Shown here in pieces: positions 35,688 to 47,312 of a stretch of 64,000 bases of DNA. The stretch comes from Murdochiella massiliensis. Lineage in GTDB: Bacteria > Bacillota > Clostridia > Tissierellales > Peptoniphilaceae. The notes under the pieces are model-generated. The model had not been told where the DNA came from. It did no database searches and saw only the letters and a program-made list of their open reading frames with translations. The stretch's first letter is position 1. Each line of letters starts with the position of its first letter. Location: positions 310,001 through 374,000 of the forward strand of contig NZ_FIZW01000002.1 of the NCBI RefSeq assembly GCF_900059565.1, read 5' to 3'. The translations under genes were made by a program, and so were the position numbers.

Positions 35688-36011
35688 TCAAAACAGATCT
35701 AAAAACGTTCGCTTCAAATTTCCCCTTAGACGCTTCTTTTTGGCTTTTACGCGCTTCTTTCTTGCCTTCATCTCTGCCCAGTAAAGTCTATCTGCAATTG
35801 CGCCTGCTTTAGCGCTGGCATAGACATACTCTGTTGCTGTTCTCGGGGTCGGTATTGTGCGACGTTGTTCTTCTAAACCAATCGTATGCCAATCCGGATA
35901 TGGGTCCTCTTTGTATTGATTGTACAGTGCCCATTCGTAATACGCCTTCTTAAAGGCTTCCCACCTTTCCTTGAAAGGTGCTTTTACAACGATTCTATTT
36001 TCTTTCATCAT
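35688..36011 (-). CDS. Small hypothetical protein beyond the CRISPR array
   Basis: 107 residues, family not recognised. The middle is aromatic and acidic (RWEAFKKAYYEWALYNQYKEDPYPDWHTIGL), followed by an Ala/Thr-rich helix and a strongly basic C-terminus (KARKKRVKAKKKRLRG), which suggests nucleic-acid or ribosome contact. The ATG pair at 36006-36011 follows GAGAGGTGCC. It lies downstream of the leader-distal end of the array, on the same strand as cas. No transmembrane segment. It may be cargo acquired with the locus. Confidence 0.5.
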   Translation of the reverse strand: MMKENRIVVKAPFKERWEAFKKAYYEWALYNQYKEDPYPDWHTIGLEEQRRTIPTPRTATEYVYASAKAGAIADRLYWAEMKARKKRVKAKKKRLRGNLKRTFLDLF

Positions 36012-36090
36012 GGCACCTCTCTTTCTTTGGTTTGATATATACCCGCATTCAAGCAAACTGCACGCGAGAAGGCTCGACATAAGAAAAACT

Positions 36091-36281
36091 TCATTTATTA
36101 TTTTTTTCTCTTTTCATTACGTCGCGTAAGGCCTCTTTATTAGCGCCCTGCTCGCTTTTTTGTTATCAAGGAAGGCAATAAAATCAGCGTTGTGATCAAA
36201 ACGTAGCCGAAAGCTGTAGGCTTTTGTCGCTTTTGCGCGCCACTTTGCTGTCGCTCTTTTTTGTGCTTCTGTAGTAGCGAT
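36091..36281 (-). pseudogene. Small CopG-like protein gene with frameshift and no normal start codon
   Basis: The frame reads ATTEAQKRATAKWRAKATKAY, SFRLRFDHNADFIAFLDNKK, like a widespread family of about 60-residue proteins beginning M-A-T-T-E-A-Q-K-R. A six-A tract (36156-36161) is followed in frame by an atypical tail; moving by -1 there gives SEQGANKEALRDVMKREKNNK and a stop at 36091-36093, which fits the family better. At the start, an excellent Shine-Dalgarno AAGGAGGTGAT is spaced for initiation at ATC (36279-36281) where relatives have ATG. Either it is a decaying gene or it uses AUC initiation and slippage. It touches the last CRISPR repeat. Confidence 0.5.
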
Positions 36282-36301
36282 GGAAATCACCTCCTTTTTT
36301 A

Positions 36302-37857
36302 GGATCACCCCCGCTCGCGCGGGAAGGACCCATCGGTAACGTCGGCAATCTGCACGACCTTGGGATCACCCCCGCTCGCGCGGGAAGGACTAATGTTGTA
36401 ACCGCTGGTTGCTTCCAAGGGACGGGATCACCCCCGCTCGCGCGGGAAGGACCACGATATTCCTTTGACCGGGTGTACTCACTTAGGATCACCCCCGCTC
36501 GCGCGGGAAGGACCGTCCGTCTGTTTCGGCGAACTACCCATGATTAGGATCACCCCCGCTCGCGCGGGAAGGACCGTCCGTCTGTTTCGGCGAACTACCC
36601 ATGATTAGGATCACCCCCGCTCGCGCGGGAAGGACCACGATATTCCTTTGACCGGGTGTACTCACTTAGGATCACCCCCGCTCGCGCGGGAAGGACCGGC
36701 CGTGTCAGATTAAATATGGAGACGGGATAGGATCACCCCCGCTCGCGCGGGAAGGACTCCGCCGTGCCGATACGGGCGGCTTTTGTTGTAGGATCACCCC
36801 CGCTCGCGCGGGAAGGACGACGCATCTTCTTTCACGACGAAACCAAGAGCAGGATCACCCCCGCTCGCGCGGGAAGGACGCAGAAATGGGAACGCCATAC
36901 GCCCCAATGATGGGATCACCCCCGCTCGCGCGGGAAGGACTCCATCATTTCACCAAGTCTCTTTATCGCCTCAGGATCACCCCCGCTCGCGCGGGAAGGA
37001 CGTCTACAAACTCACAAACGGCGGATGCGGATTCGGATCACCCCCGCTCGCGCGGGAAGGACTTGTCCGCGTTCTTTTCGGTGTAAATTGTTCCTGGGAT
37101 CACCCCCGCTCGCGCGGGAAGGACTATAACTTGCATAAAATTAGCCCATTTTGTATAGGATCACCCCCGCTCGCGCGGGAAGGACTTAACCCTTCGGATG
37201 GATTTGCTCCCGTCCGCAGGATCACCCCCGCTCGCGCGGGAAGGACCCAGGCTGACATAGACGATCTGTCGTTTTCCCAGGATCACCCCCGCTCGCGCGG
37301 GAAGGACATTGCCATAGCATTGCCATAAAAATCTGTAGCAGGATCACCCCCGCTCGCGCGGGAAGGACCAAATTACATCACGTATGACGATGTACAGGGC
37401 AGGATCACCCCCGCTCGCGCGGGAAGGACCGCCCCGTCAATGAAGATAAGAAAGCTGAAGCAGGATCACCCCCGCTCGCGCGGGAAGGACTTGATGGCTG
37501 CCAACACGATCTCTGACACGACAGGATCACCCCCGCTCGCGCGGGAAGGACCCTTTGTACTGGGAATAGAGGACGGAGTTTTCAGGATCACCCCCGCTCG
37601 CGCGGGAAGGACTCACACTGATGTTGGCTGTTTGTTTCTCCATCGGGATCACCCCCCGCTCGCGCGGGAAGGACTTCACGTCATCCAGATATACCGCAAT
37701 GGCCTTAGGATCACCCCCGCTCGCGCGGGAAGGACTCATTCCGGGATTTCTTTCCCACGTACTATACGGGATCACCCCCGCTCGCGCGGGAAGGACTGCT
37801 TATCTTAAAACCATTTATCGCATCGATGAGGATCACCCCCGCTCGCGCGGGAAGGAC
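36302..37857 (-). CRISPR. Type I-E CRISPR array, 26 repeats and 25 spacers
   Basis: 26 copies of a 28-bp repeat beginning GGATCACCCCCG, then CTCGCGCGGGAAGGAC, as written on the plus strand, first copy at 36302 and last at 37830. The period is 61 bp (three intervals of 62), so spacers are about 33 bp. In I-E crRNA sense the repeat lies on the minus strand, reading GTCCTTCCCGCG... ending GGTGATCC, with a CCCGC/GCGGG stem. The leader is therefore at the 37857 end, next to cas2. Repeats are near identical; the copy at 37646 has one extra C. Spacers 3 to 6 counted from 36302 follow the order A-B-B-A, each pair being identical. Confidence 0.98.
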
Positions 37858-37886
37858 AGTAAAAGATCCCCATAAAATAGCCAGTC
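37858..37886 (-). promoter_or_regulatory. CRISPR leader segment between cas2 and the first repeat
   Basis: Only 29 bp separate the cas2 stop from the leader-proximal repeat, so the leader must be short or extend into cas2. Across the junction the minus strand has AAAATAG-GACTGG-CTATTTT (37874-37893), a small hairpin using the last cas2 codon and stop. It then runs ATGGGGATCTTTTACT to the repeat. Confidence 0.5.
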
Positions 37887-40329
<2,443 letters not shown>

Positions 40330-40355
<26 letters not shown>

Positions 40356-41061
40356 CCTGCCCTCCCACTGCTTGAAATGCATCATGCTCCGTTACTATCT
40401 TCTCATATGGCAGAAAAATGGAAGTTGTTTTTTCTAAACGCGGTTTGTATTGACGCGATTTTTGAGACAACGAAACAATAGTGTCTTGACGAATGATTTC
40501 TGTACCATTATCCAGTAAAGATGCATCAGCATACAGGTCAAGACGCGGCGTATTTCTTCGTTGATACCAGGGTGTCGCCTGCCAAGGCAAGTGGTGAAGC
40601 GTTTCAATGACGCTTCCATTTACCACACCCAAGACAAAATCCGCCGGTACAGGAGCGGATCGTCTTCCCATGCTCAACGAAAAATAGGGATGCAAAAGGG
40701 CGTCGTGTATCGTCTCGATCCATGCGTCATCTTCGTGACCCAAAGCGACAACAAAAACGGCATCCTGCAAATAATAGCGCTGGGTCACATATGTCTTCGC
40801 AAAAGAAAAATCATTCTTATACGTATGTGCCGTATGATAATCATGCAGAAGAACGCCGGGCTGGTCGACACGCACAGCGAAATCTAAAGCCTGCAGCGCG
40901 CAAATTTCTTTGTCCTGATCTCTCCGAAATCCAAAGGCCGCCGCCACGAATCCCAACACGCCGCTTTTTGACGGATAGAGATCCGTTCGCCGTATATTAA
41001 AATGGGAATTTGTTCCCCAGGATTGCAACGGACCGGAGAATTTTAGCAATACCGTTTTCAT
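40330..41061 (-). CDS. cas5e: Cas5e (CasD), Cascade subunit
   Basis: 243 residues. RAMP-fold subunit that holds the 5' handle of the crRNA in the I-E Cascade complex. The N-terminus TVLLKFSGPLQSWGTNSHFNIRRTDLYPSKSGVLGFVAAAFG is diagnostic for Cas5e (quoted here only as key parts: LQSWG, and PSKSGVLG). The gene overlaps the start of cas6e by 26 bp and follows cas7e after 5 bp. Ribosome binding site weak, so coupling to cas7e is likely. Confidence 0.95.
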
Positions 41062-41066
41062 GATAG

Positions 41067-42179
41067 CTACTCATTCAATTTCAAAGCTGCATTTAACTCT
41101 TGACCCATTGTTTCCAGCATCACAGGGAGCGAATCCATCATTTGTATTTTCGGATTGTTTTCTATTTCCTCCTGTGTTGTAAGGAGCAACGACCAAATCG
41201 GCGGTGCTACAAATTTTTCAACGCGATCCTTTTCTTCCAACATTTTTTTAATGGAAAGAGAATCATACCCATTCTCAGAACGAACCGGCTGTTCAAAGGC
41301 ACTAACCAGGTTGACAGGACGATCTGAACGCAAAATAAGAAGTAAAGCTTGTGGCACGGTTTGATGGGCAAACGGATTCACCATTCCGATCGGAAGACTG
41401 TTTGAAAAGGCTTCAACGAAGATTTTAAGGACGTCGATGGTCTCCTTAGTGCTTTCCATTTGCTTTAAGAGTTCATGAACAGCAACATTGGCATAGCGAT
41501 AGTACGTCGCAGCATTAAATTCCACCGTGTCCAACATAGCCGCGCCCGCGTTTTGCTCCCGCGTTAAATCATCTATCGCCGCATAATAATCGAATTCCGT
41601 CTGCACAGCATGGGTGGAAATCGCATGAGCAACCTGAGCTGAAGCATCCTCTTTTAAGTAGTCTTTTCCCGCCAACATGCGACCAAATAATGCGATATCA
41701 ATCGACGGGTTTTCTTTCAGGATTTGTTTATAATCTTCCGCTTCCGCCGTTCCACTCAGTGCAGCTTGAGCTAAACGAGTCGCCTGTTGATTTCCCATAA
41801 AAAACAAAGCTTTCGCGATCTCCGACTTCCCTTTAGAAGTTTTGGCCTTCGATTTTCCAGTCGGAATCCCTACCGCTTTCACTACTTCAGCTGCTTTGTC
41901 CGATGCAATTGCTTCTTCTAAATCCGGTTTGAGCTCGCGCATTTTATTTGCTATGACATCGATAACCTGGAGTGTTCTCACACCTAACTTCTCTTTATCA
42001 ACATGTTCGAGAAAATATCGGCGCATCACACTCTTCCACGCCTGCGAACTGACGCGAGCACGGAGCACCCCACCGTATTGAGCCGTCTTCGGACTACCGG
42101 CATCATCTCGGTTGACATTTGATGGCGGAAGCGTCTGAATTGCATGAACATCCAAAAACCAGTGATCTGTATTACGCAT
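41067..42179 (-). CDS. cas7e: Cas7e (CasC/Cse4), Cascade backbone
   Basis: 370 residues. Six copies of this subunit form the I-E Cascade backbone along the crRNA spacer. The N-terminal LDVHAIQTLPPSNVNRDD and GVLRARVSSQAWKSVMRRYF are typical, as are FSNSLPIGMVNPFAHQTVPQ in the C-terminal half. ATG 42177-42179 follows AAAAAGGAG and overlaps the cse2 stop by 8 bp. Confidence 0.96.
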   Translation of the reverse strand: MRNTDHWFLDVHAIQTLPPSNVNRDDAGSPKTAQYGGVLRARVSSQAWKSVMRRYFLEHVDKEKLGVRTLQVIDVIANKMRELKPDLEEAIASDKAAEVVKAVGIPTGKSKAKTSKGKSEIAKALFFMGNQQATRLAQAALSGTAEAEDYKQILKENPSIDIALFGRMLAGKDYLKEDASAQVAHAISTHAVQTEFDYYAAIDDLTREQNAGAAMLDTVEFNAATYYRYANVAVHELLKQMESTKETIDVLKIFVEAFSNSLPIGMVNPFAHQTVPQALLLILRSDRPVNLVSAFEQPVRSENGYDSLSIKKMLEEKDRVEKFVAPPIWSLLLTTQEEIENNPKIQMMDSLPVMLETMGQELNAALKLNE

Positions 42180-42780
42180 TTTCTTCTCCTTTTTCTTCCT
42201 TCTTCCTTCGATAATAAGCTTCGGCCCATCGAAAACGCACGTCCTCCTGATGCCCTCGTAAAAACCAATAGAAATCACCAGCTAAGTTCGAAAAATCCAC
42301 GGGAGTACTTGATTTTGTTCGAGCTTTCAAAATTTGCATCATTTGTCGTGTACGATGCTCGAATTGGAAAAAATTGTTGGCCGTAATAAGAATACGGAAG
42401 CGCCGATCCATCGCTTCTCTTTCTTTTTCCGTACGTAAATCTGCTAATGATTCGCCAAAATTAGGACGAAATTGCTTTTCTTCTTTTATCAACACCGAAG
42501 CTTCGCACCCCTGCTGATAGAGAGCATAGTTTTGTAATGCATAGAGAATAGCCAGCTCTTCTTTCGTCGGTTCTCCATTTCGGCTCAGATAAAAATCTGG
42601 AAGATGTTCAAAGAGTAGCGGCCAAACTGCACTCGTTCGGCCAAGTTCCCGCCCAATTGAAGCACGCAAATTCGCCAACAAAGCCTTTCCACCTCCGGTG
42701 TTTCGAATTGCATCTACTTCGCATAATATTTTCGCTGTCACAATCGAAACGGGAGTTGGTTTTTTTTGTGTTGTATTCAT
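42172..42780 (-). CDS. cse2: Cse2 (CasB), Cascade small subunit
   Basis: 202 residues, largely helical. Two copies sit along the belly of Cascade and stabilise the R-loop. Basic residues are spread through the protein (GRELGR, RFRILITANN), with the closing FYWFLRGHQEDVRFRWAEAYY typical of Cse2. ATG at 42778-42780 follows AGAGGAGATT. The gene sits 11 bp after cse1. Confidence 0.93.
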   Translation of the reverse strand: MNTTQKKPTPVSIVTAKILCEVDAIRNTGGGKALLANLRASIGRELGRTSAVWPLLFEHLPDFYLSRNGEPTKEELAILYALQNYALYQQGCEASVLIKEEKQFRPNFGESLADLRTEKEREAMDRRFRILITANNFFQFEHRTRQMMQILKARTKSSTPVDFSNLAGDFYWFLRGHQEDVRFRWAEAYYRRKKEEKGEENA

Positions 42781-42791
42781 AATCTCCTCTT

Positions 42792-44486
42792 TTACAAGTA
42801 CTGTTTTAGGCGATAACGCAAATCACGATAGGCCGTAGCGATGTTGATGATTTTACCGTCTTCCTGAATTCCCCGATAGTCTCGAATGGTTGCGGTCTTC
42901 ATGACACTCTTCGCTTCATCCAGAATCAATTGTTGTGCCTGTTCCTTCCAATACGATACGTGTTCATCCTTGCTGTAATCCGGATAAATCGCGAGGAGCC
43001 ATTCACGAAACGGAGCATCTATATGTTGATAAGCCCGTTCAATATGTTTCGAGCGCCAAGCGGAAGAAGAGTCATTACGAATCTTTAAAATTTGTGATAA
43101 AAACCCGAAATAGGCGCGTTCCACCATTCGTCGCGTGTCCAGAACTGCGCCATTGATGCGAGGGATCCAGCCTTCTTCTTTAATGTCCGCCAGTACCATA
43201 TTATTAATACGCAGTTCGTCCACAATTTCATCAGTTGGTACCCATGAGAGCGCGTTGCCATCATCCTGCATACTGACCGCTACAATGGAAATATCGTTTT
43301 GCCGAAGATCTGGATGGATATAACTATACTGCATAAGTACGCCGGGCATATGATTCGGCGCCTTATCCCCTGTCAAATCTGCGGTTTCACCCGGAATCGT
43401 CAGGAGACCGAAAGATCGCCAAAGCGCTTGATTCTCTCTATGCTTTTTGGGCGTGAATACTACTTGCTTTTTCCGCTCTTTGTTCCAGCGCCACAAAGTC
43501 ATCGGTTCCAAAAAAGCATTCTCATTTTCAAATTTAGGCAATTTCACAACGCCAATAGCAATCGATTCATTCTCTTTTAATTTAGGATCAAGGTAAATCG
43601 CTCGACTCCAATTCGTGTAGAGTGAAGATAAATCGCGCGGCGCATTGTCCGAGGAGAGCAGTTTTTTCAATCGTTCCTTAGGAGTTTCTTCCCAACAAGG
43701 GTGCTGCATTGCACCCTGATACTGCATTTCAGGATGAAGAAGAAAAAGATTCAATAACAAACTCTCCCATATGGTTTCCCCTTGCAAATAAACGCCCCCC
43801 AAATCAAACAGCCATCCTTTGGAGGATTGATATTTTTCCCGACCAAACGTTACTTTATCGTAGAGACCCATGTAGCCCTGAAACATAACGAGCCAGCGCG
43901 ACAGCTCGGAGAAGGATAATTTTTCTTTATTTTCGTTAGATTCATATTTTGGTGAAAATATCGCAATTTTATTATCGCTTTCAGAAATAAGACGATTAAT
44001 ATTTTTACCGGAAACCTTGGTCGGCTTGGATTTATTCAACTTTTCAGCCGCCACATCTTCTTTTATCACCTGATAAAACGGATACTTCTCATCCAACAGA
44101 AAAAAGCGATCATGCCATTTTTCTAAATATTCCTCCACAATGAGCGGAAATTTTTCTCTTTCCCATAGTGCGTGCCACGTGGCATCCATTTCATCTAAAT
44201 AGATTTCCGTTTCGTCTTCATCCAGTTCATTCACGGGGCGATATCGCTCATCTAAGGAAAGTACCGAATAAGGCTCCCCGTCCGCATCAAAACGGGAAAA
44301 TACGGTTTGCAGCACGGCAAGCAACAGACGTAAGATAGCAAAATTTTGCGTTTCCATTTCGCCCGCCAAGCGCTTATATTCGTGCGCATGTGCAAACAAA
44401 GTACGAAGCGAAACTTCTTCCATCTCTCCGGTTTCTTGAACCAGAACGCGGATCCATGGTTCGTCCAATAAATTAAATCTCCCCAC
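42792..44486 (-). CDS. cse1: Cse1 (CasA), Cascade large subunit
   Basis: 564 residues. Large subunit of I-E Cascade that reads the PAM and recruits Cas3. The N-terminal FNLLDEPWIRVL is the family signature; conserved regions include YPFYQV near residue 130 and the four-helix bundle at the C-terminus. The start is GTG at 44484-44486, 7 bp after GGAG, and lies inside the 3' end of cas3 (14-bp overlap). Somewhat longer than E. coli CasA (502), within the family range. Confidence 0.94.
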   Translation of the reverse strand: MGRFNLLDEPWIRVLVQETGEMEEVSLRTLFAHAHEYKRLAGEMETQNFAILRLLLAVLQTVFSRFDADGEPYSVLSLDERYRPVNELDEDETEIYLDEMDATWHALWEREKFPLIVEEYLEKWHDRFFLLDEKYPFYQVIKEDVAAEKLNKSKPTKVSGKNINRLISESDNKIAIFSPKYESNENKEKLSFSELSRWLVMFQGYMGLYDKVTFGREKYQSSKGWLFDLGGVYLQGETIWESLLLNLFLLHPEMQYQGAMQHPCWEETPKERLKKLLSSDNAPRDLSSLYTNWSRAIYLDPKLKENESIAIGVVKLPKFENENAFLEPMTLWRWNKERKKQVVFTPKKHRENQALWRSFGLLTIPGETADLTGDKAPNHMPGVLMQYSYIHPDLRQNDISIVAVSMQDDGNALSWVPTDEIVDELRINNMVLADIKEEGWIPRINGAVLDTRRMVERAYFGFLSQILKIRNDSSSAWRSKHIERAYQHIDAPFREWLLAIYPDYSKDEHVSYWKEQAQQLILDEAKSVMKTATIRDYRGIQEDGKIINIATAYRDLRYRLKQYL

Positions 44487-47256
44487 CTTGCGACTCCTGT
44501 TCTTTTTCCACCGTCAGTCCGTATTTCCTATTGTAATGCAAACGATATCCGTTCACAACTGCATCTTGATTTTCGTCGAATAAGACCGCCAACATCCCCT
44601 TTAGATAAGGATTGTCTTTCCAGTGATAAAAAAACGTTCTTCTCTTTTCTTCCAATTCCTGAATTGTTCTACCGATAGACCATTCCTTGCATAATTTTGC
44701 AGGTAAACGTAACGTATGACGAAGAATTTCTTGTACGGTATTTGGATCATCCAGAGAGGTGGAGATGTCGTCATTGCAACCTAAAAAGCCGTAACCCTTT
44801 CCAATCTTCTTTAGCGCAACAACTTCAATGGTATCCTCTCCGTCGCGAACCTGTGCGTAGGCCTCCTCTTCTGTTTTGCCTTCGTACTCATCACCATGAA
44901 GCCAACCATCTAAAGTAGTCCCTTGATACATCCGCGCTCGATAGATCGGAGGCGCCAAGCGGAAGCATTTGGCTCTTTCTTCTCTTTTCCCTTGTCTCGC
45001 CTCATGTTCTTCTTTCAACTCTTCGTAACGCGCTTCAAGAGAAGGATCCGGTACACACTCCTCGGAGCCATACACCTTCTGCACCAGCGGTGAAATATCT
45101 TCCGGAAAATGCAAAACCTTCGGCAAAATGATCTGTGTCTTCGCCAACAGATAACCACCATAAATTGTCTCGGCGCCGGAATCAAACGTTAACGTTTCAT
45201 TCGTTTCCAACACATATACCGTTGGCTGTTTATGGGCATCCGGACGAGGACGGTTATGACGATGCAACCGCCCGATGCGCTGAATTAAAAGATCCATGGG
45301 AGCAAGATCCGTTAATAGGACGTCAAAATCGATATCCAACGACTGTTCCAGCACCTGTGTGCCAATAATAATTTTTGCCTGGGGACGTTGTCCGTTTTTC
45401 CCAATTGTTTGTAGGAGGGCTTCTTCCTTCTTTGCTCGTTGTGTGACCTCAAAAGCGGAATGCAATACCTCAACCATGGGTTCCGAAAACCTGCGCACAC
45501 ATTCTTCGGCGATGGTCTGCGCACGCTTAACGGTATTCACAATAATGCCGACAATACCGCCTTGCGCAAGAAGTTCCGCCACCTTTTCGTATAGATCATC
45601 GGAATAGGTTTCCACCCGAATTTCCTTTTGTGTCGATTCCAACGGAACGATACACTGCTTAATGGTCATGCCATCCGTGTAAGTAATCAAAGGGTATACC
45701 GCCGTGTTCAGCGAAATGGATTTTGCGTTGCTTTTTGACAACGGTTGACCGATTCCGCGAAGATAATTTTCGACGAGTTCTGCACGGCGGTCAGCCGGCA
45801 AGGTGGCCGAAAGCAGAATGACCGGCACATGATAGGCACCCAACCAGCGAATAGCCTGCAAGAGATATTCATTCATGTAGGCATCGTAAGCATGTACCTC
45901 ATCGATAATCACCACTTTATTGCTGAAGCCCAGATGTCGCAGCGTCAAATGCTTTTGGCGTAAAGCCATCAGCAGAAATTGATCCACTGTTCCGACAATA
46001 AATTCATCCAAACTTTTGGTTTTTCGTCCCGAAAACCATTCATTGACAATAATGCCGTTCTCTGTCCCCTCATCCATTTGCTTTGGCAATTCAGCAAACT
46101 GCGGATTCAGCATGGCTTTGCCATGAACCAGGCGGAGGGAAACCGCCTCGCCGAATTCTTCATCAACAGATTGCAGCCAGGAAAGAAGACGCGGAAAAAT
46201 TCCATTCGCTGTAGCCTGCGTGGGCAATCCGAAAAAGAGACCGCTCCTTCCGGTTTTATACGCCAACTGTTCCGCGCCGATGAGTGCGGCTTCCGTTTTA
46301 CCGACGCCCATGGGCGCTTCCAGAATAAAAAGGCCCGGTGCTTGGGTCTGTTGAATCGCATCAAAAAAGAGACGCTGCGCGCTGCGAACAGAAAAGCCCT
46401 GTTTCTGAAACGCAAAGCGTTGATCGTAATATTCATCGGCATCAGCTTTTCCGACAGCCGCCCAAGGCATTGTTTTAAACCACTTCATCCATCCAGCCTG
46501 AATGCGATAGCTGCTGTCAAATGCCGGATAGGAATCAACGGGTACAAGCGGAAAATACTGTTCATTGCTGGCGATCCAATCCGCCATAATGAGTAAGCCT
46601 GAAAGCAACACTAGACCTGGCTGCGTCACGGCAGGAAGCTCTCCAACCGTTGCAAAACCGTTGGATAACAGGGCTCGGTTAAAAATGCTTTCCTGAACGC
46701 ATTCCCACTTTTTATAGATCGAATCGGTCTTTTTTTCCGATTGATAATAATTGGCAAGGAAAGATCTCTGTACGCGAATCATGGCACTATTTTGAAGCGG
46801 CGTCCCGTGATGGGCACCGATGACGGAGGCGAGGTCCTCCTTCATGCCATATCGCATTGCAAGAGTCTGCCCTGCTAAGGGATGTGGAGAAGATCTTCGA
46901 GAAGGAAAATGCGTATCGCATATGCCAACAAATCCCGCCTGTTCCAACCGCTCCAGCAGAATCTCATCGCCTTCGGTATGTGTATAATTGCCTTCTTGGT
47001 GTTGAAATACCGGAGTTGCCTTTCCGAGATCATGAAGCGCGCCTAACAGTTGCAATGTGCGTTTGACAAGATCATCGGAAACACCGCCGAATGCCTTTTC
47101 GCACAAAAACCGGCGGACACCCGGTGAAAGCCAATGTTCCCACAAAAGCCCGCAAATCTGTCGTGTATCTTCCAAGTGTTGCGAAAGCGGCAACCAGTAA
47201 TATTGGCCATCCCGTTCTCCCTTTTTTGCCCAAAGCGCATCCCGGTTTGTCACCAT
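44473..47256 (-). CDS. cas3: Cas3 helicase-nuclease, type I-E
   Basis: 927 residues. Degrades target DNA after Cascade binding. The N-terminal HD nuclease has HLED at 27-30, the HD pair at 75-76 (GALHDLGK) and GAHHG near 148. Superfamily 2 helicase motifs follow: Walker A APMGVGKT at 314-321, DEVH at 452-455, the SATLP motif III, and QRIGRLHRHNR motif VI. Chosen start ATG 47254-47256; a GTG three codons earlier is possible. It is the first cas gene and lies 56 bp after the Fic gene. That gap is AT-rich, with no clear promoter. Confidence 0.96.
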   Translation of the reverse strand: MVTNRDALWAKKGERDGQYYWLPLSQHLEDTRQICGLLWEHWLSPGVRRFLCEKAFGGVSDDLVKRTLQLLGALHDLGKATPVFQHQEGNYTHTEGDEILLERLEQAGFVGICDTHFPSRRSSPHPLAGQTLAMRYGMKEDLASVIGAHHGTPLQNSAMIRVQRSFLANYYQSEKKTDSIYKKWECVQESIFNRALLSNGFATVGELPAVTQPGLVLLSGLLIMADWIASNEQYFPLVPVDSYPAFDSSYRIQAGWMKWFKTMPWAAVGKADADEYYDQRFAFQKQGFSVRSAQRLFFDAIQQTQAPGLFILEAPMGVGKTEAALIGAEQLAYKTGRSGLFFGLPTQATANGIFPRLLSWLQSVDEEFGEAVSLRLVHGKAMLNPQFAELPKQMDEGTENGIIVNEWFSGRKTKSLDEFIVGTVDQFLLMALRQKHLTLRHLGFSNKVVIIDEVHAYDAYMNEYLLQAIRWLGAYHVPVILLSATLPADRRAELVENYLRGIGQPLSKSNAKSISLNTAVYPLITYTDGMTIKQCIVPLESTQKEIRVETYSDDLYEKVAELLAQGGIVGIIVNTVKRAQTIAEECVRRFSEPMVEVLHSAFEVTQRAKKEEALLQTIGKNGQRPQAKIIIGTQVLEQSLDIDFDVLLTDLAPMDLLIQRIGRLHRHNRPRPDAHKQPTVYVLETNETLTFDSGAETIYGGYLLAKTQIILPKVLHFPEDISPLVQKVYGSEECVPDPSLEARYEELKEEHEARQGKREERAKCFRLAPPIYRARMYQGTTLDGWLHGDEYEGKTEEEAYAQVRDGEDTIEVVALKKIGKGYGFLGCNDDISTSLDDPNTVQEILRHTLRLPAKLCKEWSIGRTIQELEEKRRTFFYHWKDNPYLKGMLAVLFDENQDAVVNGYRLHYNRKYGLTVEKEQESQGGEI

Positions 47257-47312
47257 CCACCTCACCCTCTACGCAGTCCCATCAAAAGAAATTAAGGTTT
47301 TACCTTGCTTTA

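Noticed and set aside
36286-36300. 16S rRNA 3' end-like ATCACCTCCTTT next to the CRISPR array
   Set aside because: It is simply the complement of a strong Shine-Dalgarno of the small gene; no other rRNA sequence is present.
36886-37875. Frames rich in SPPLAREG / RITPARAGRT
   Set aside because: Translations of the CRISPR repeats, not genes.
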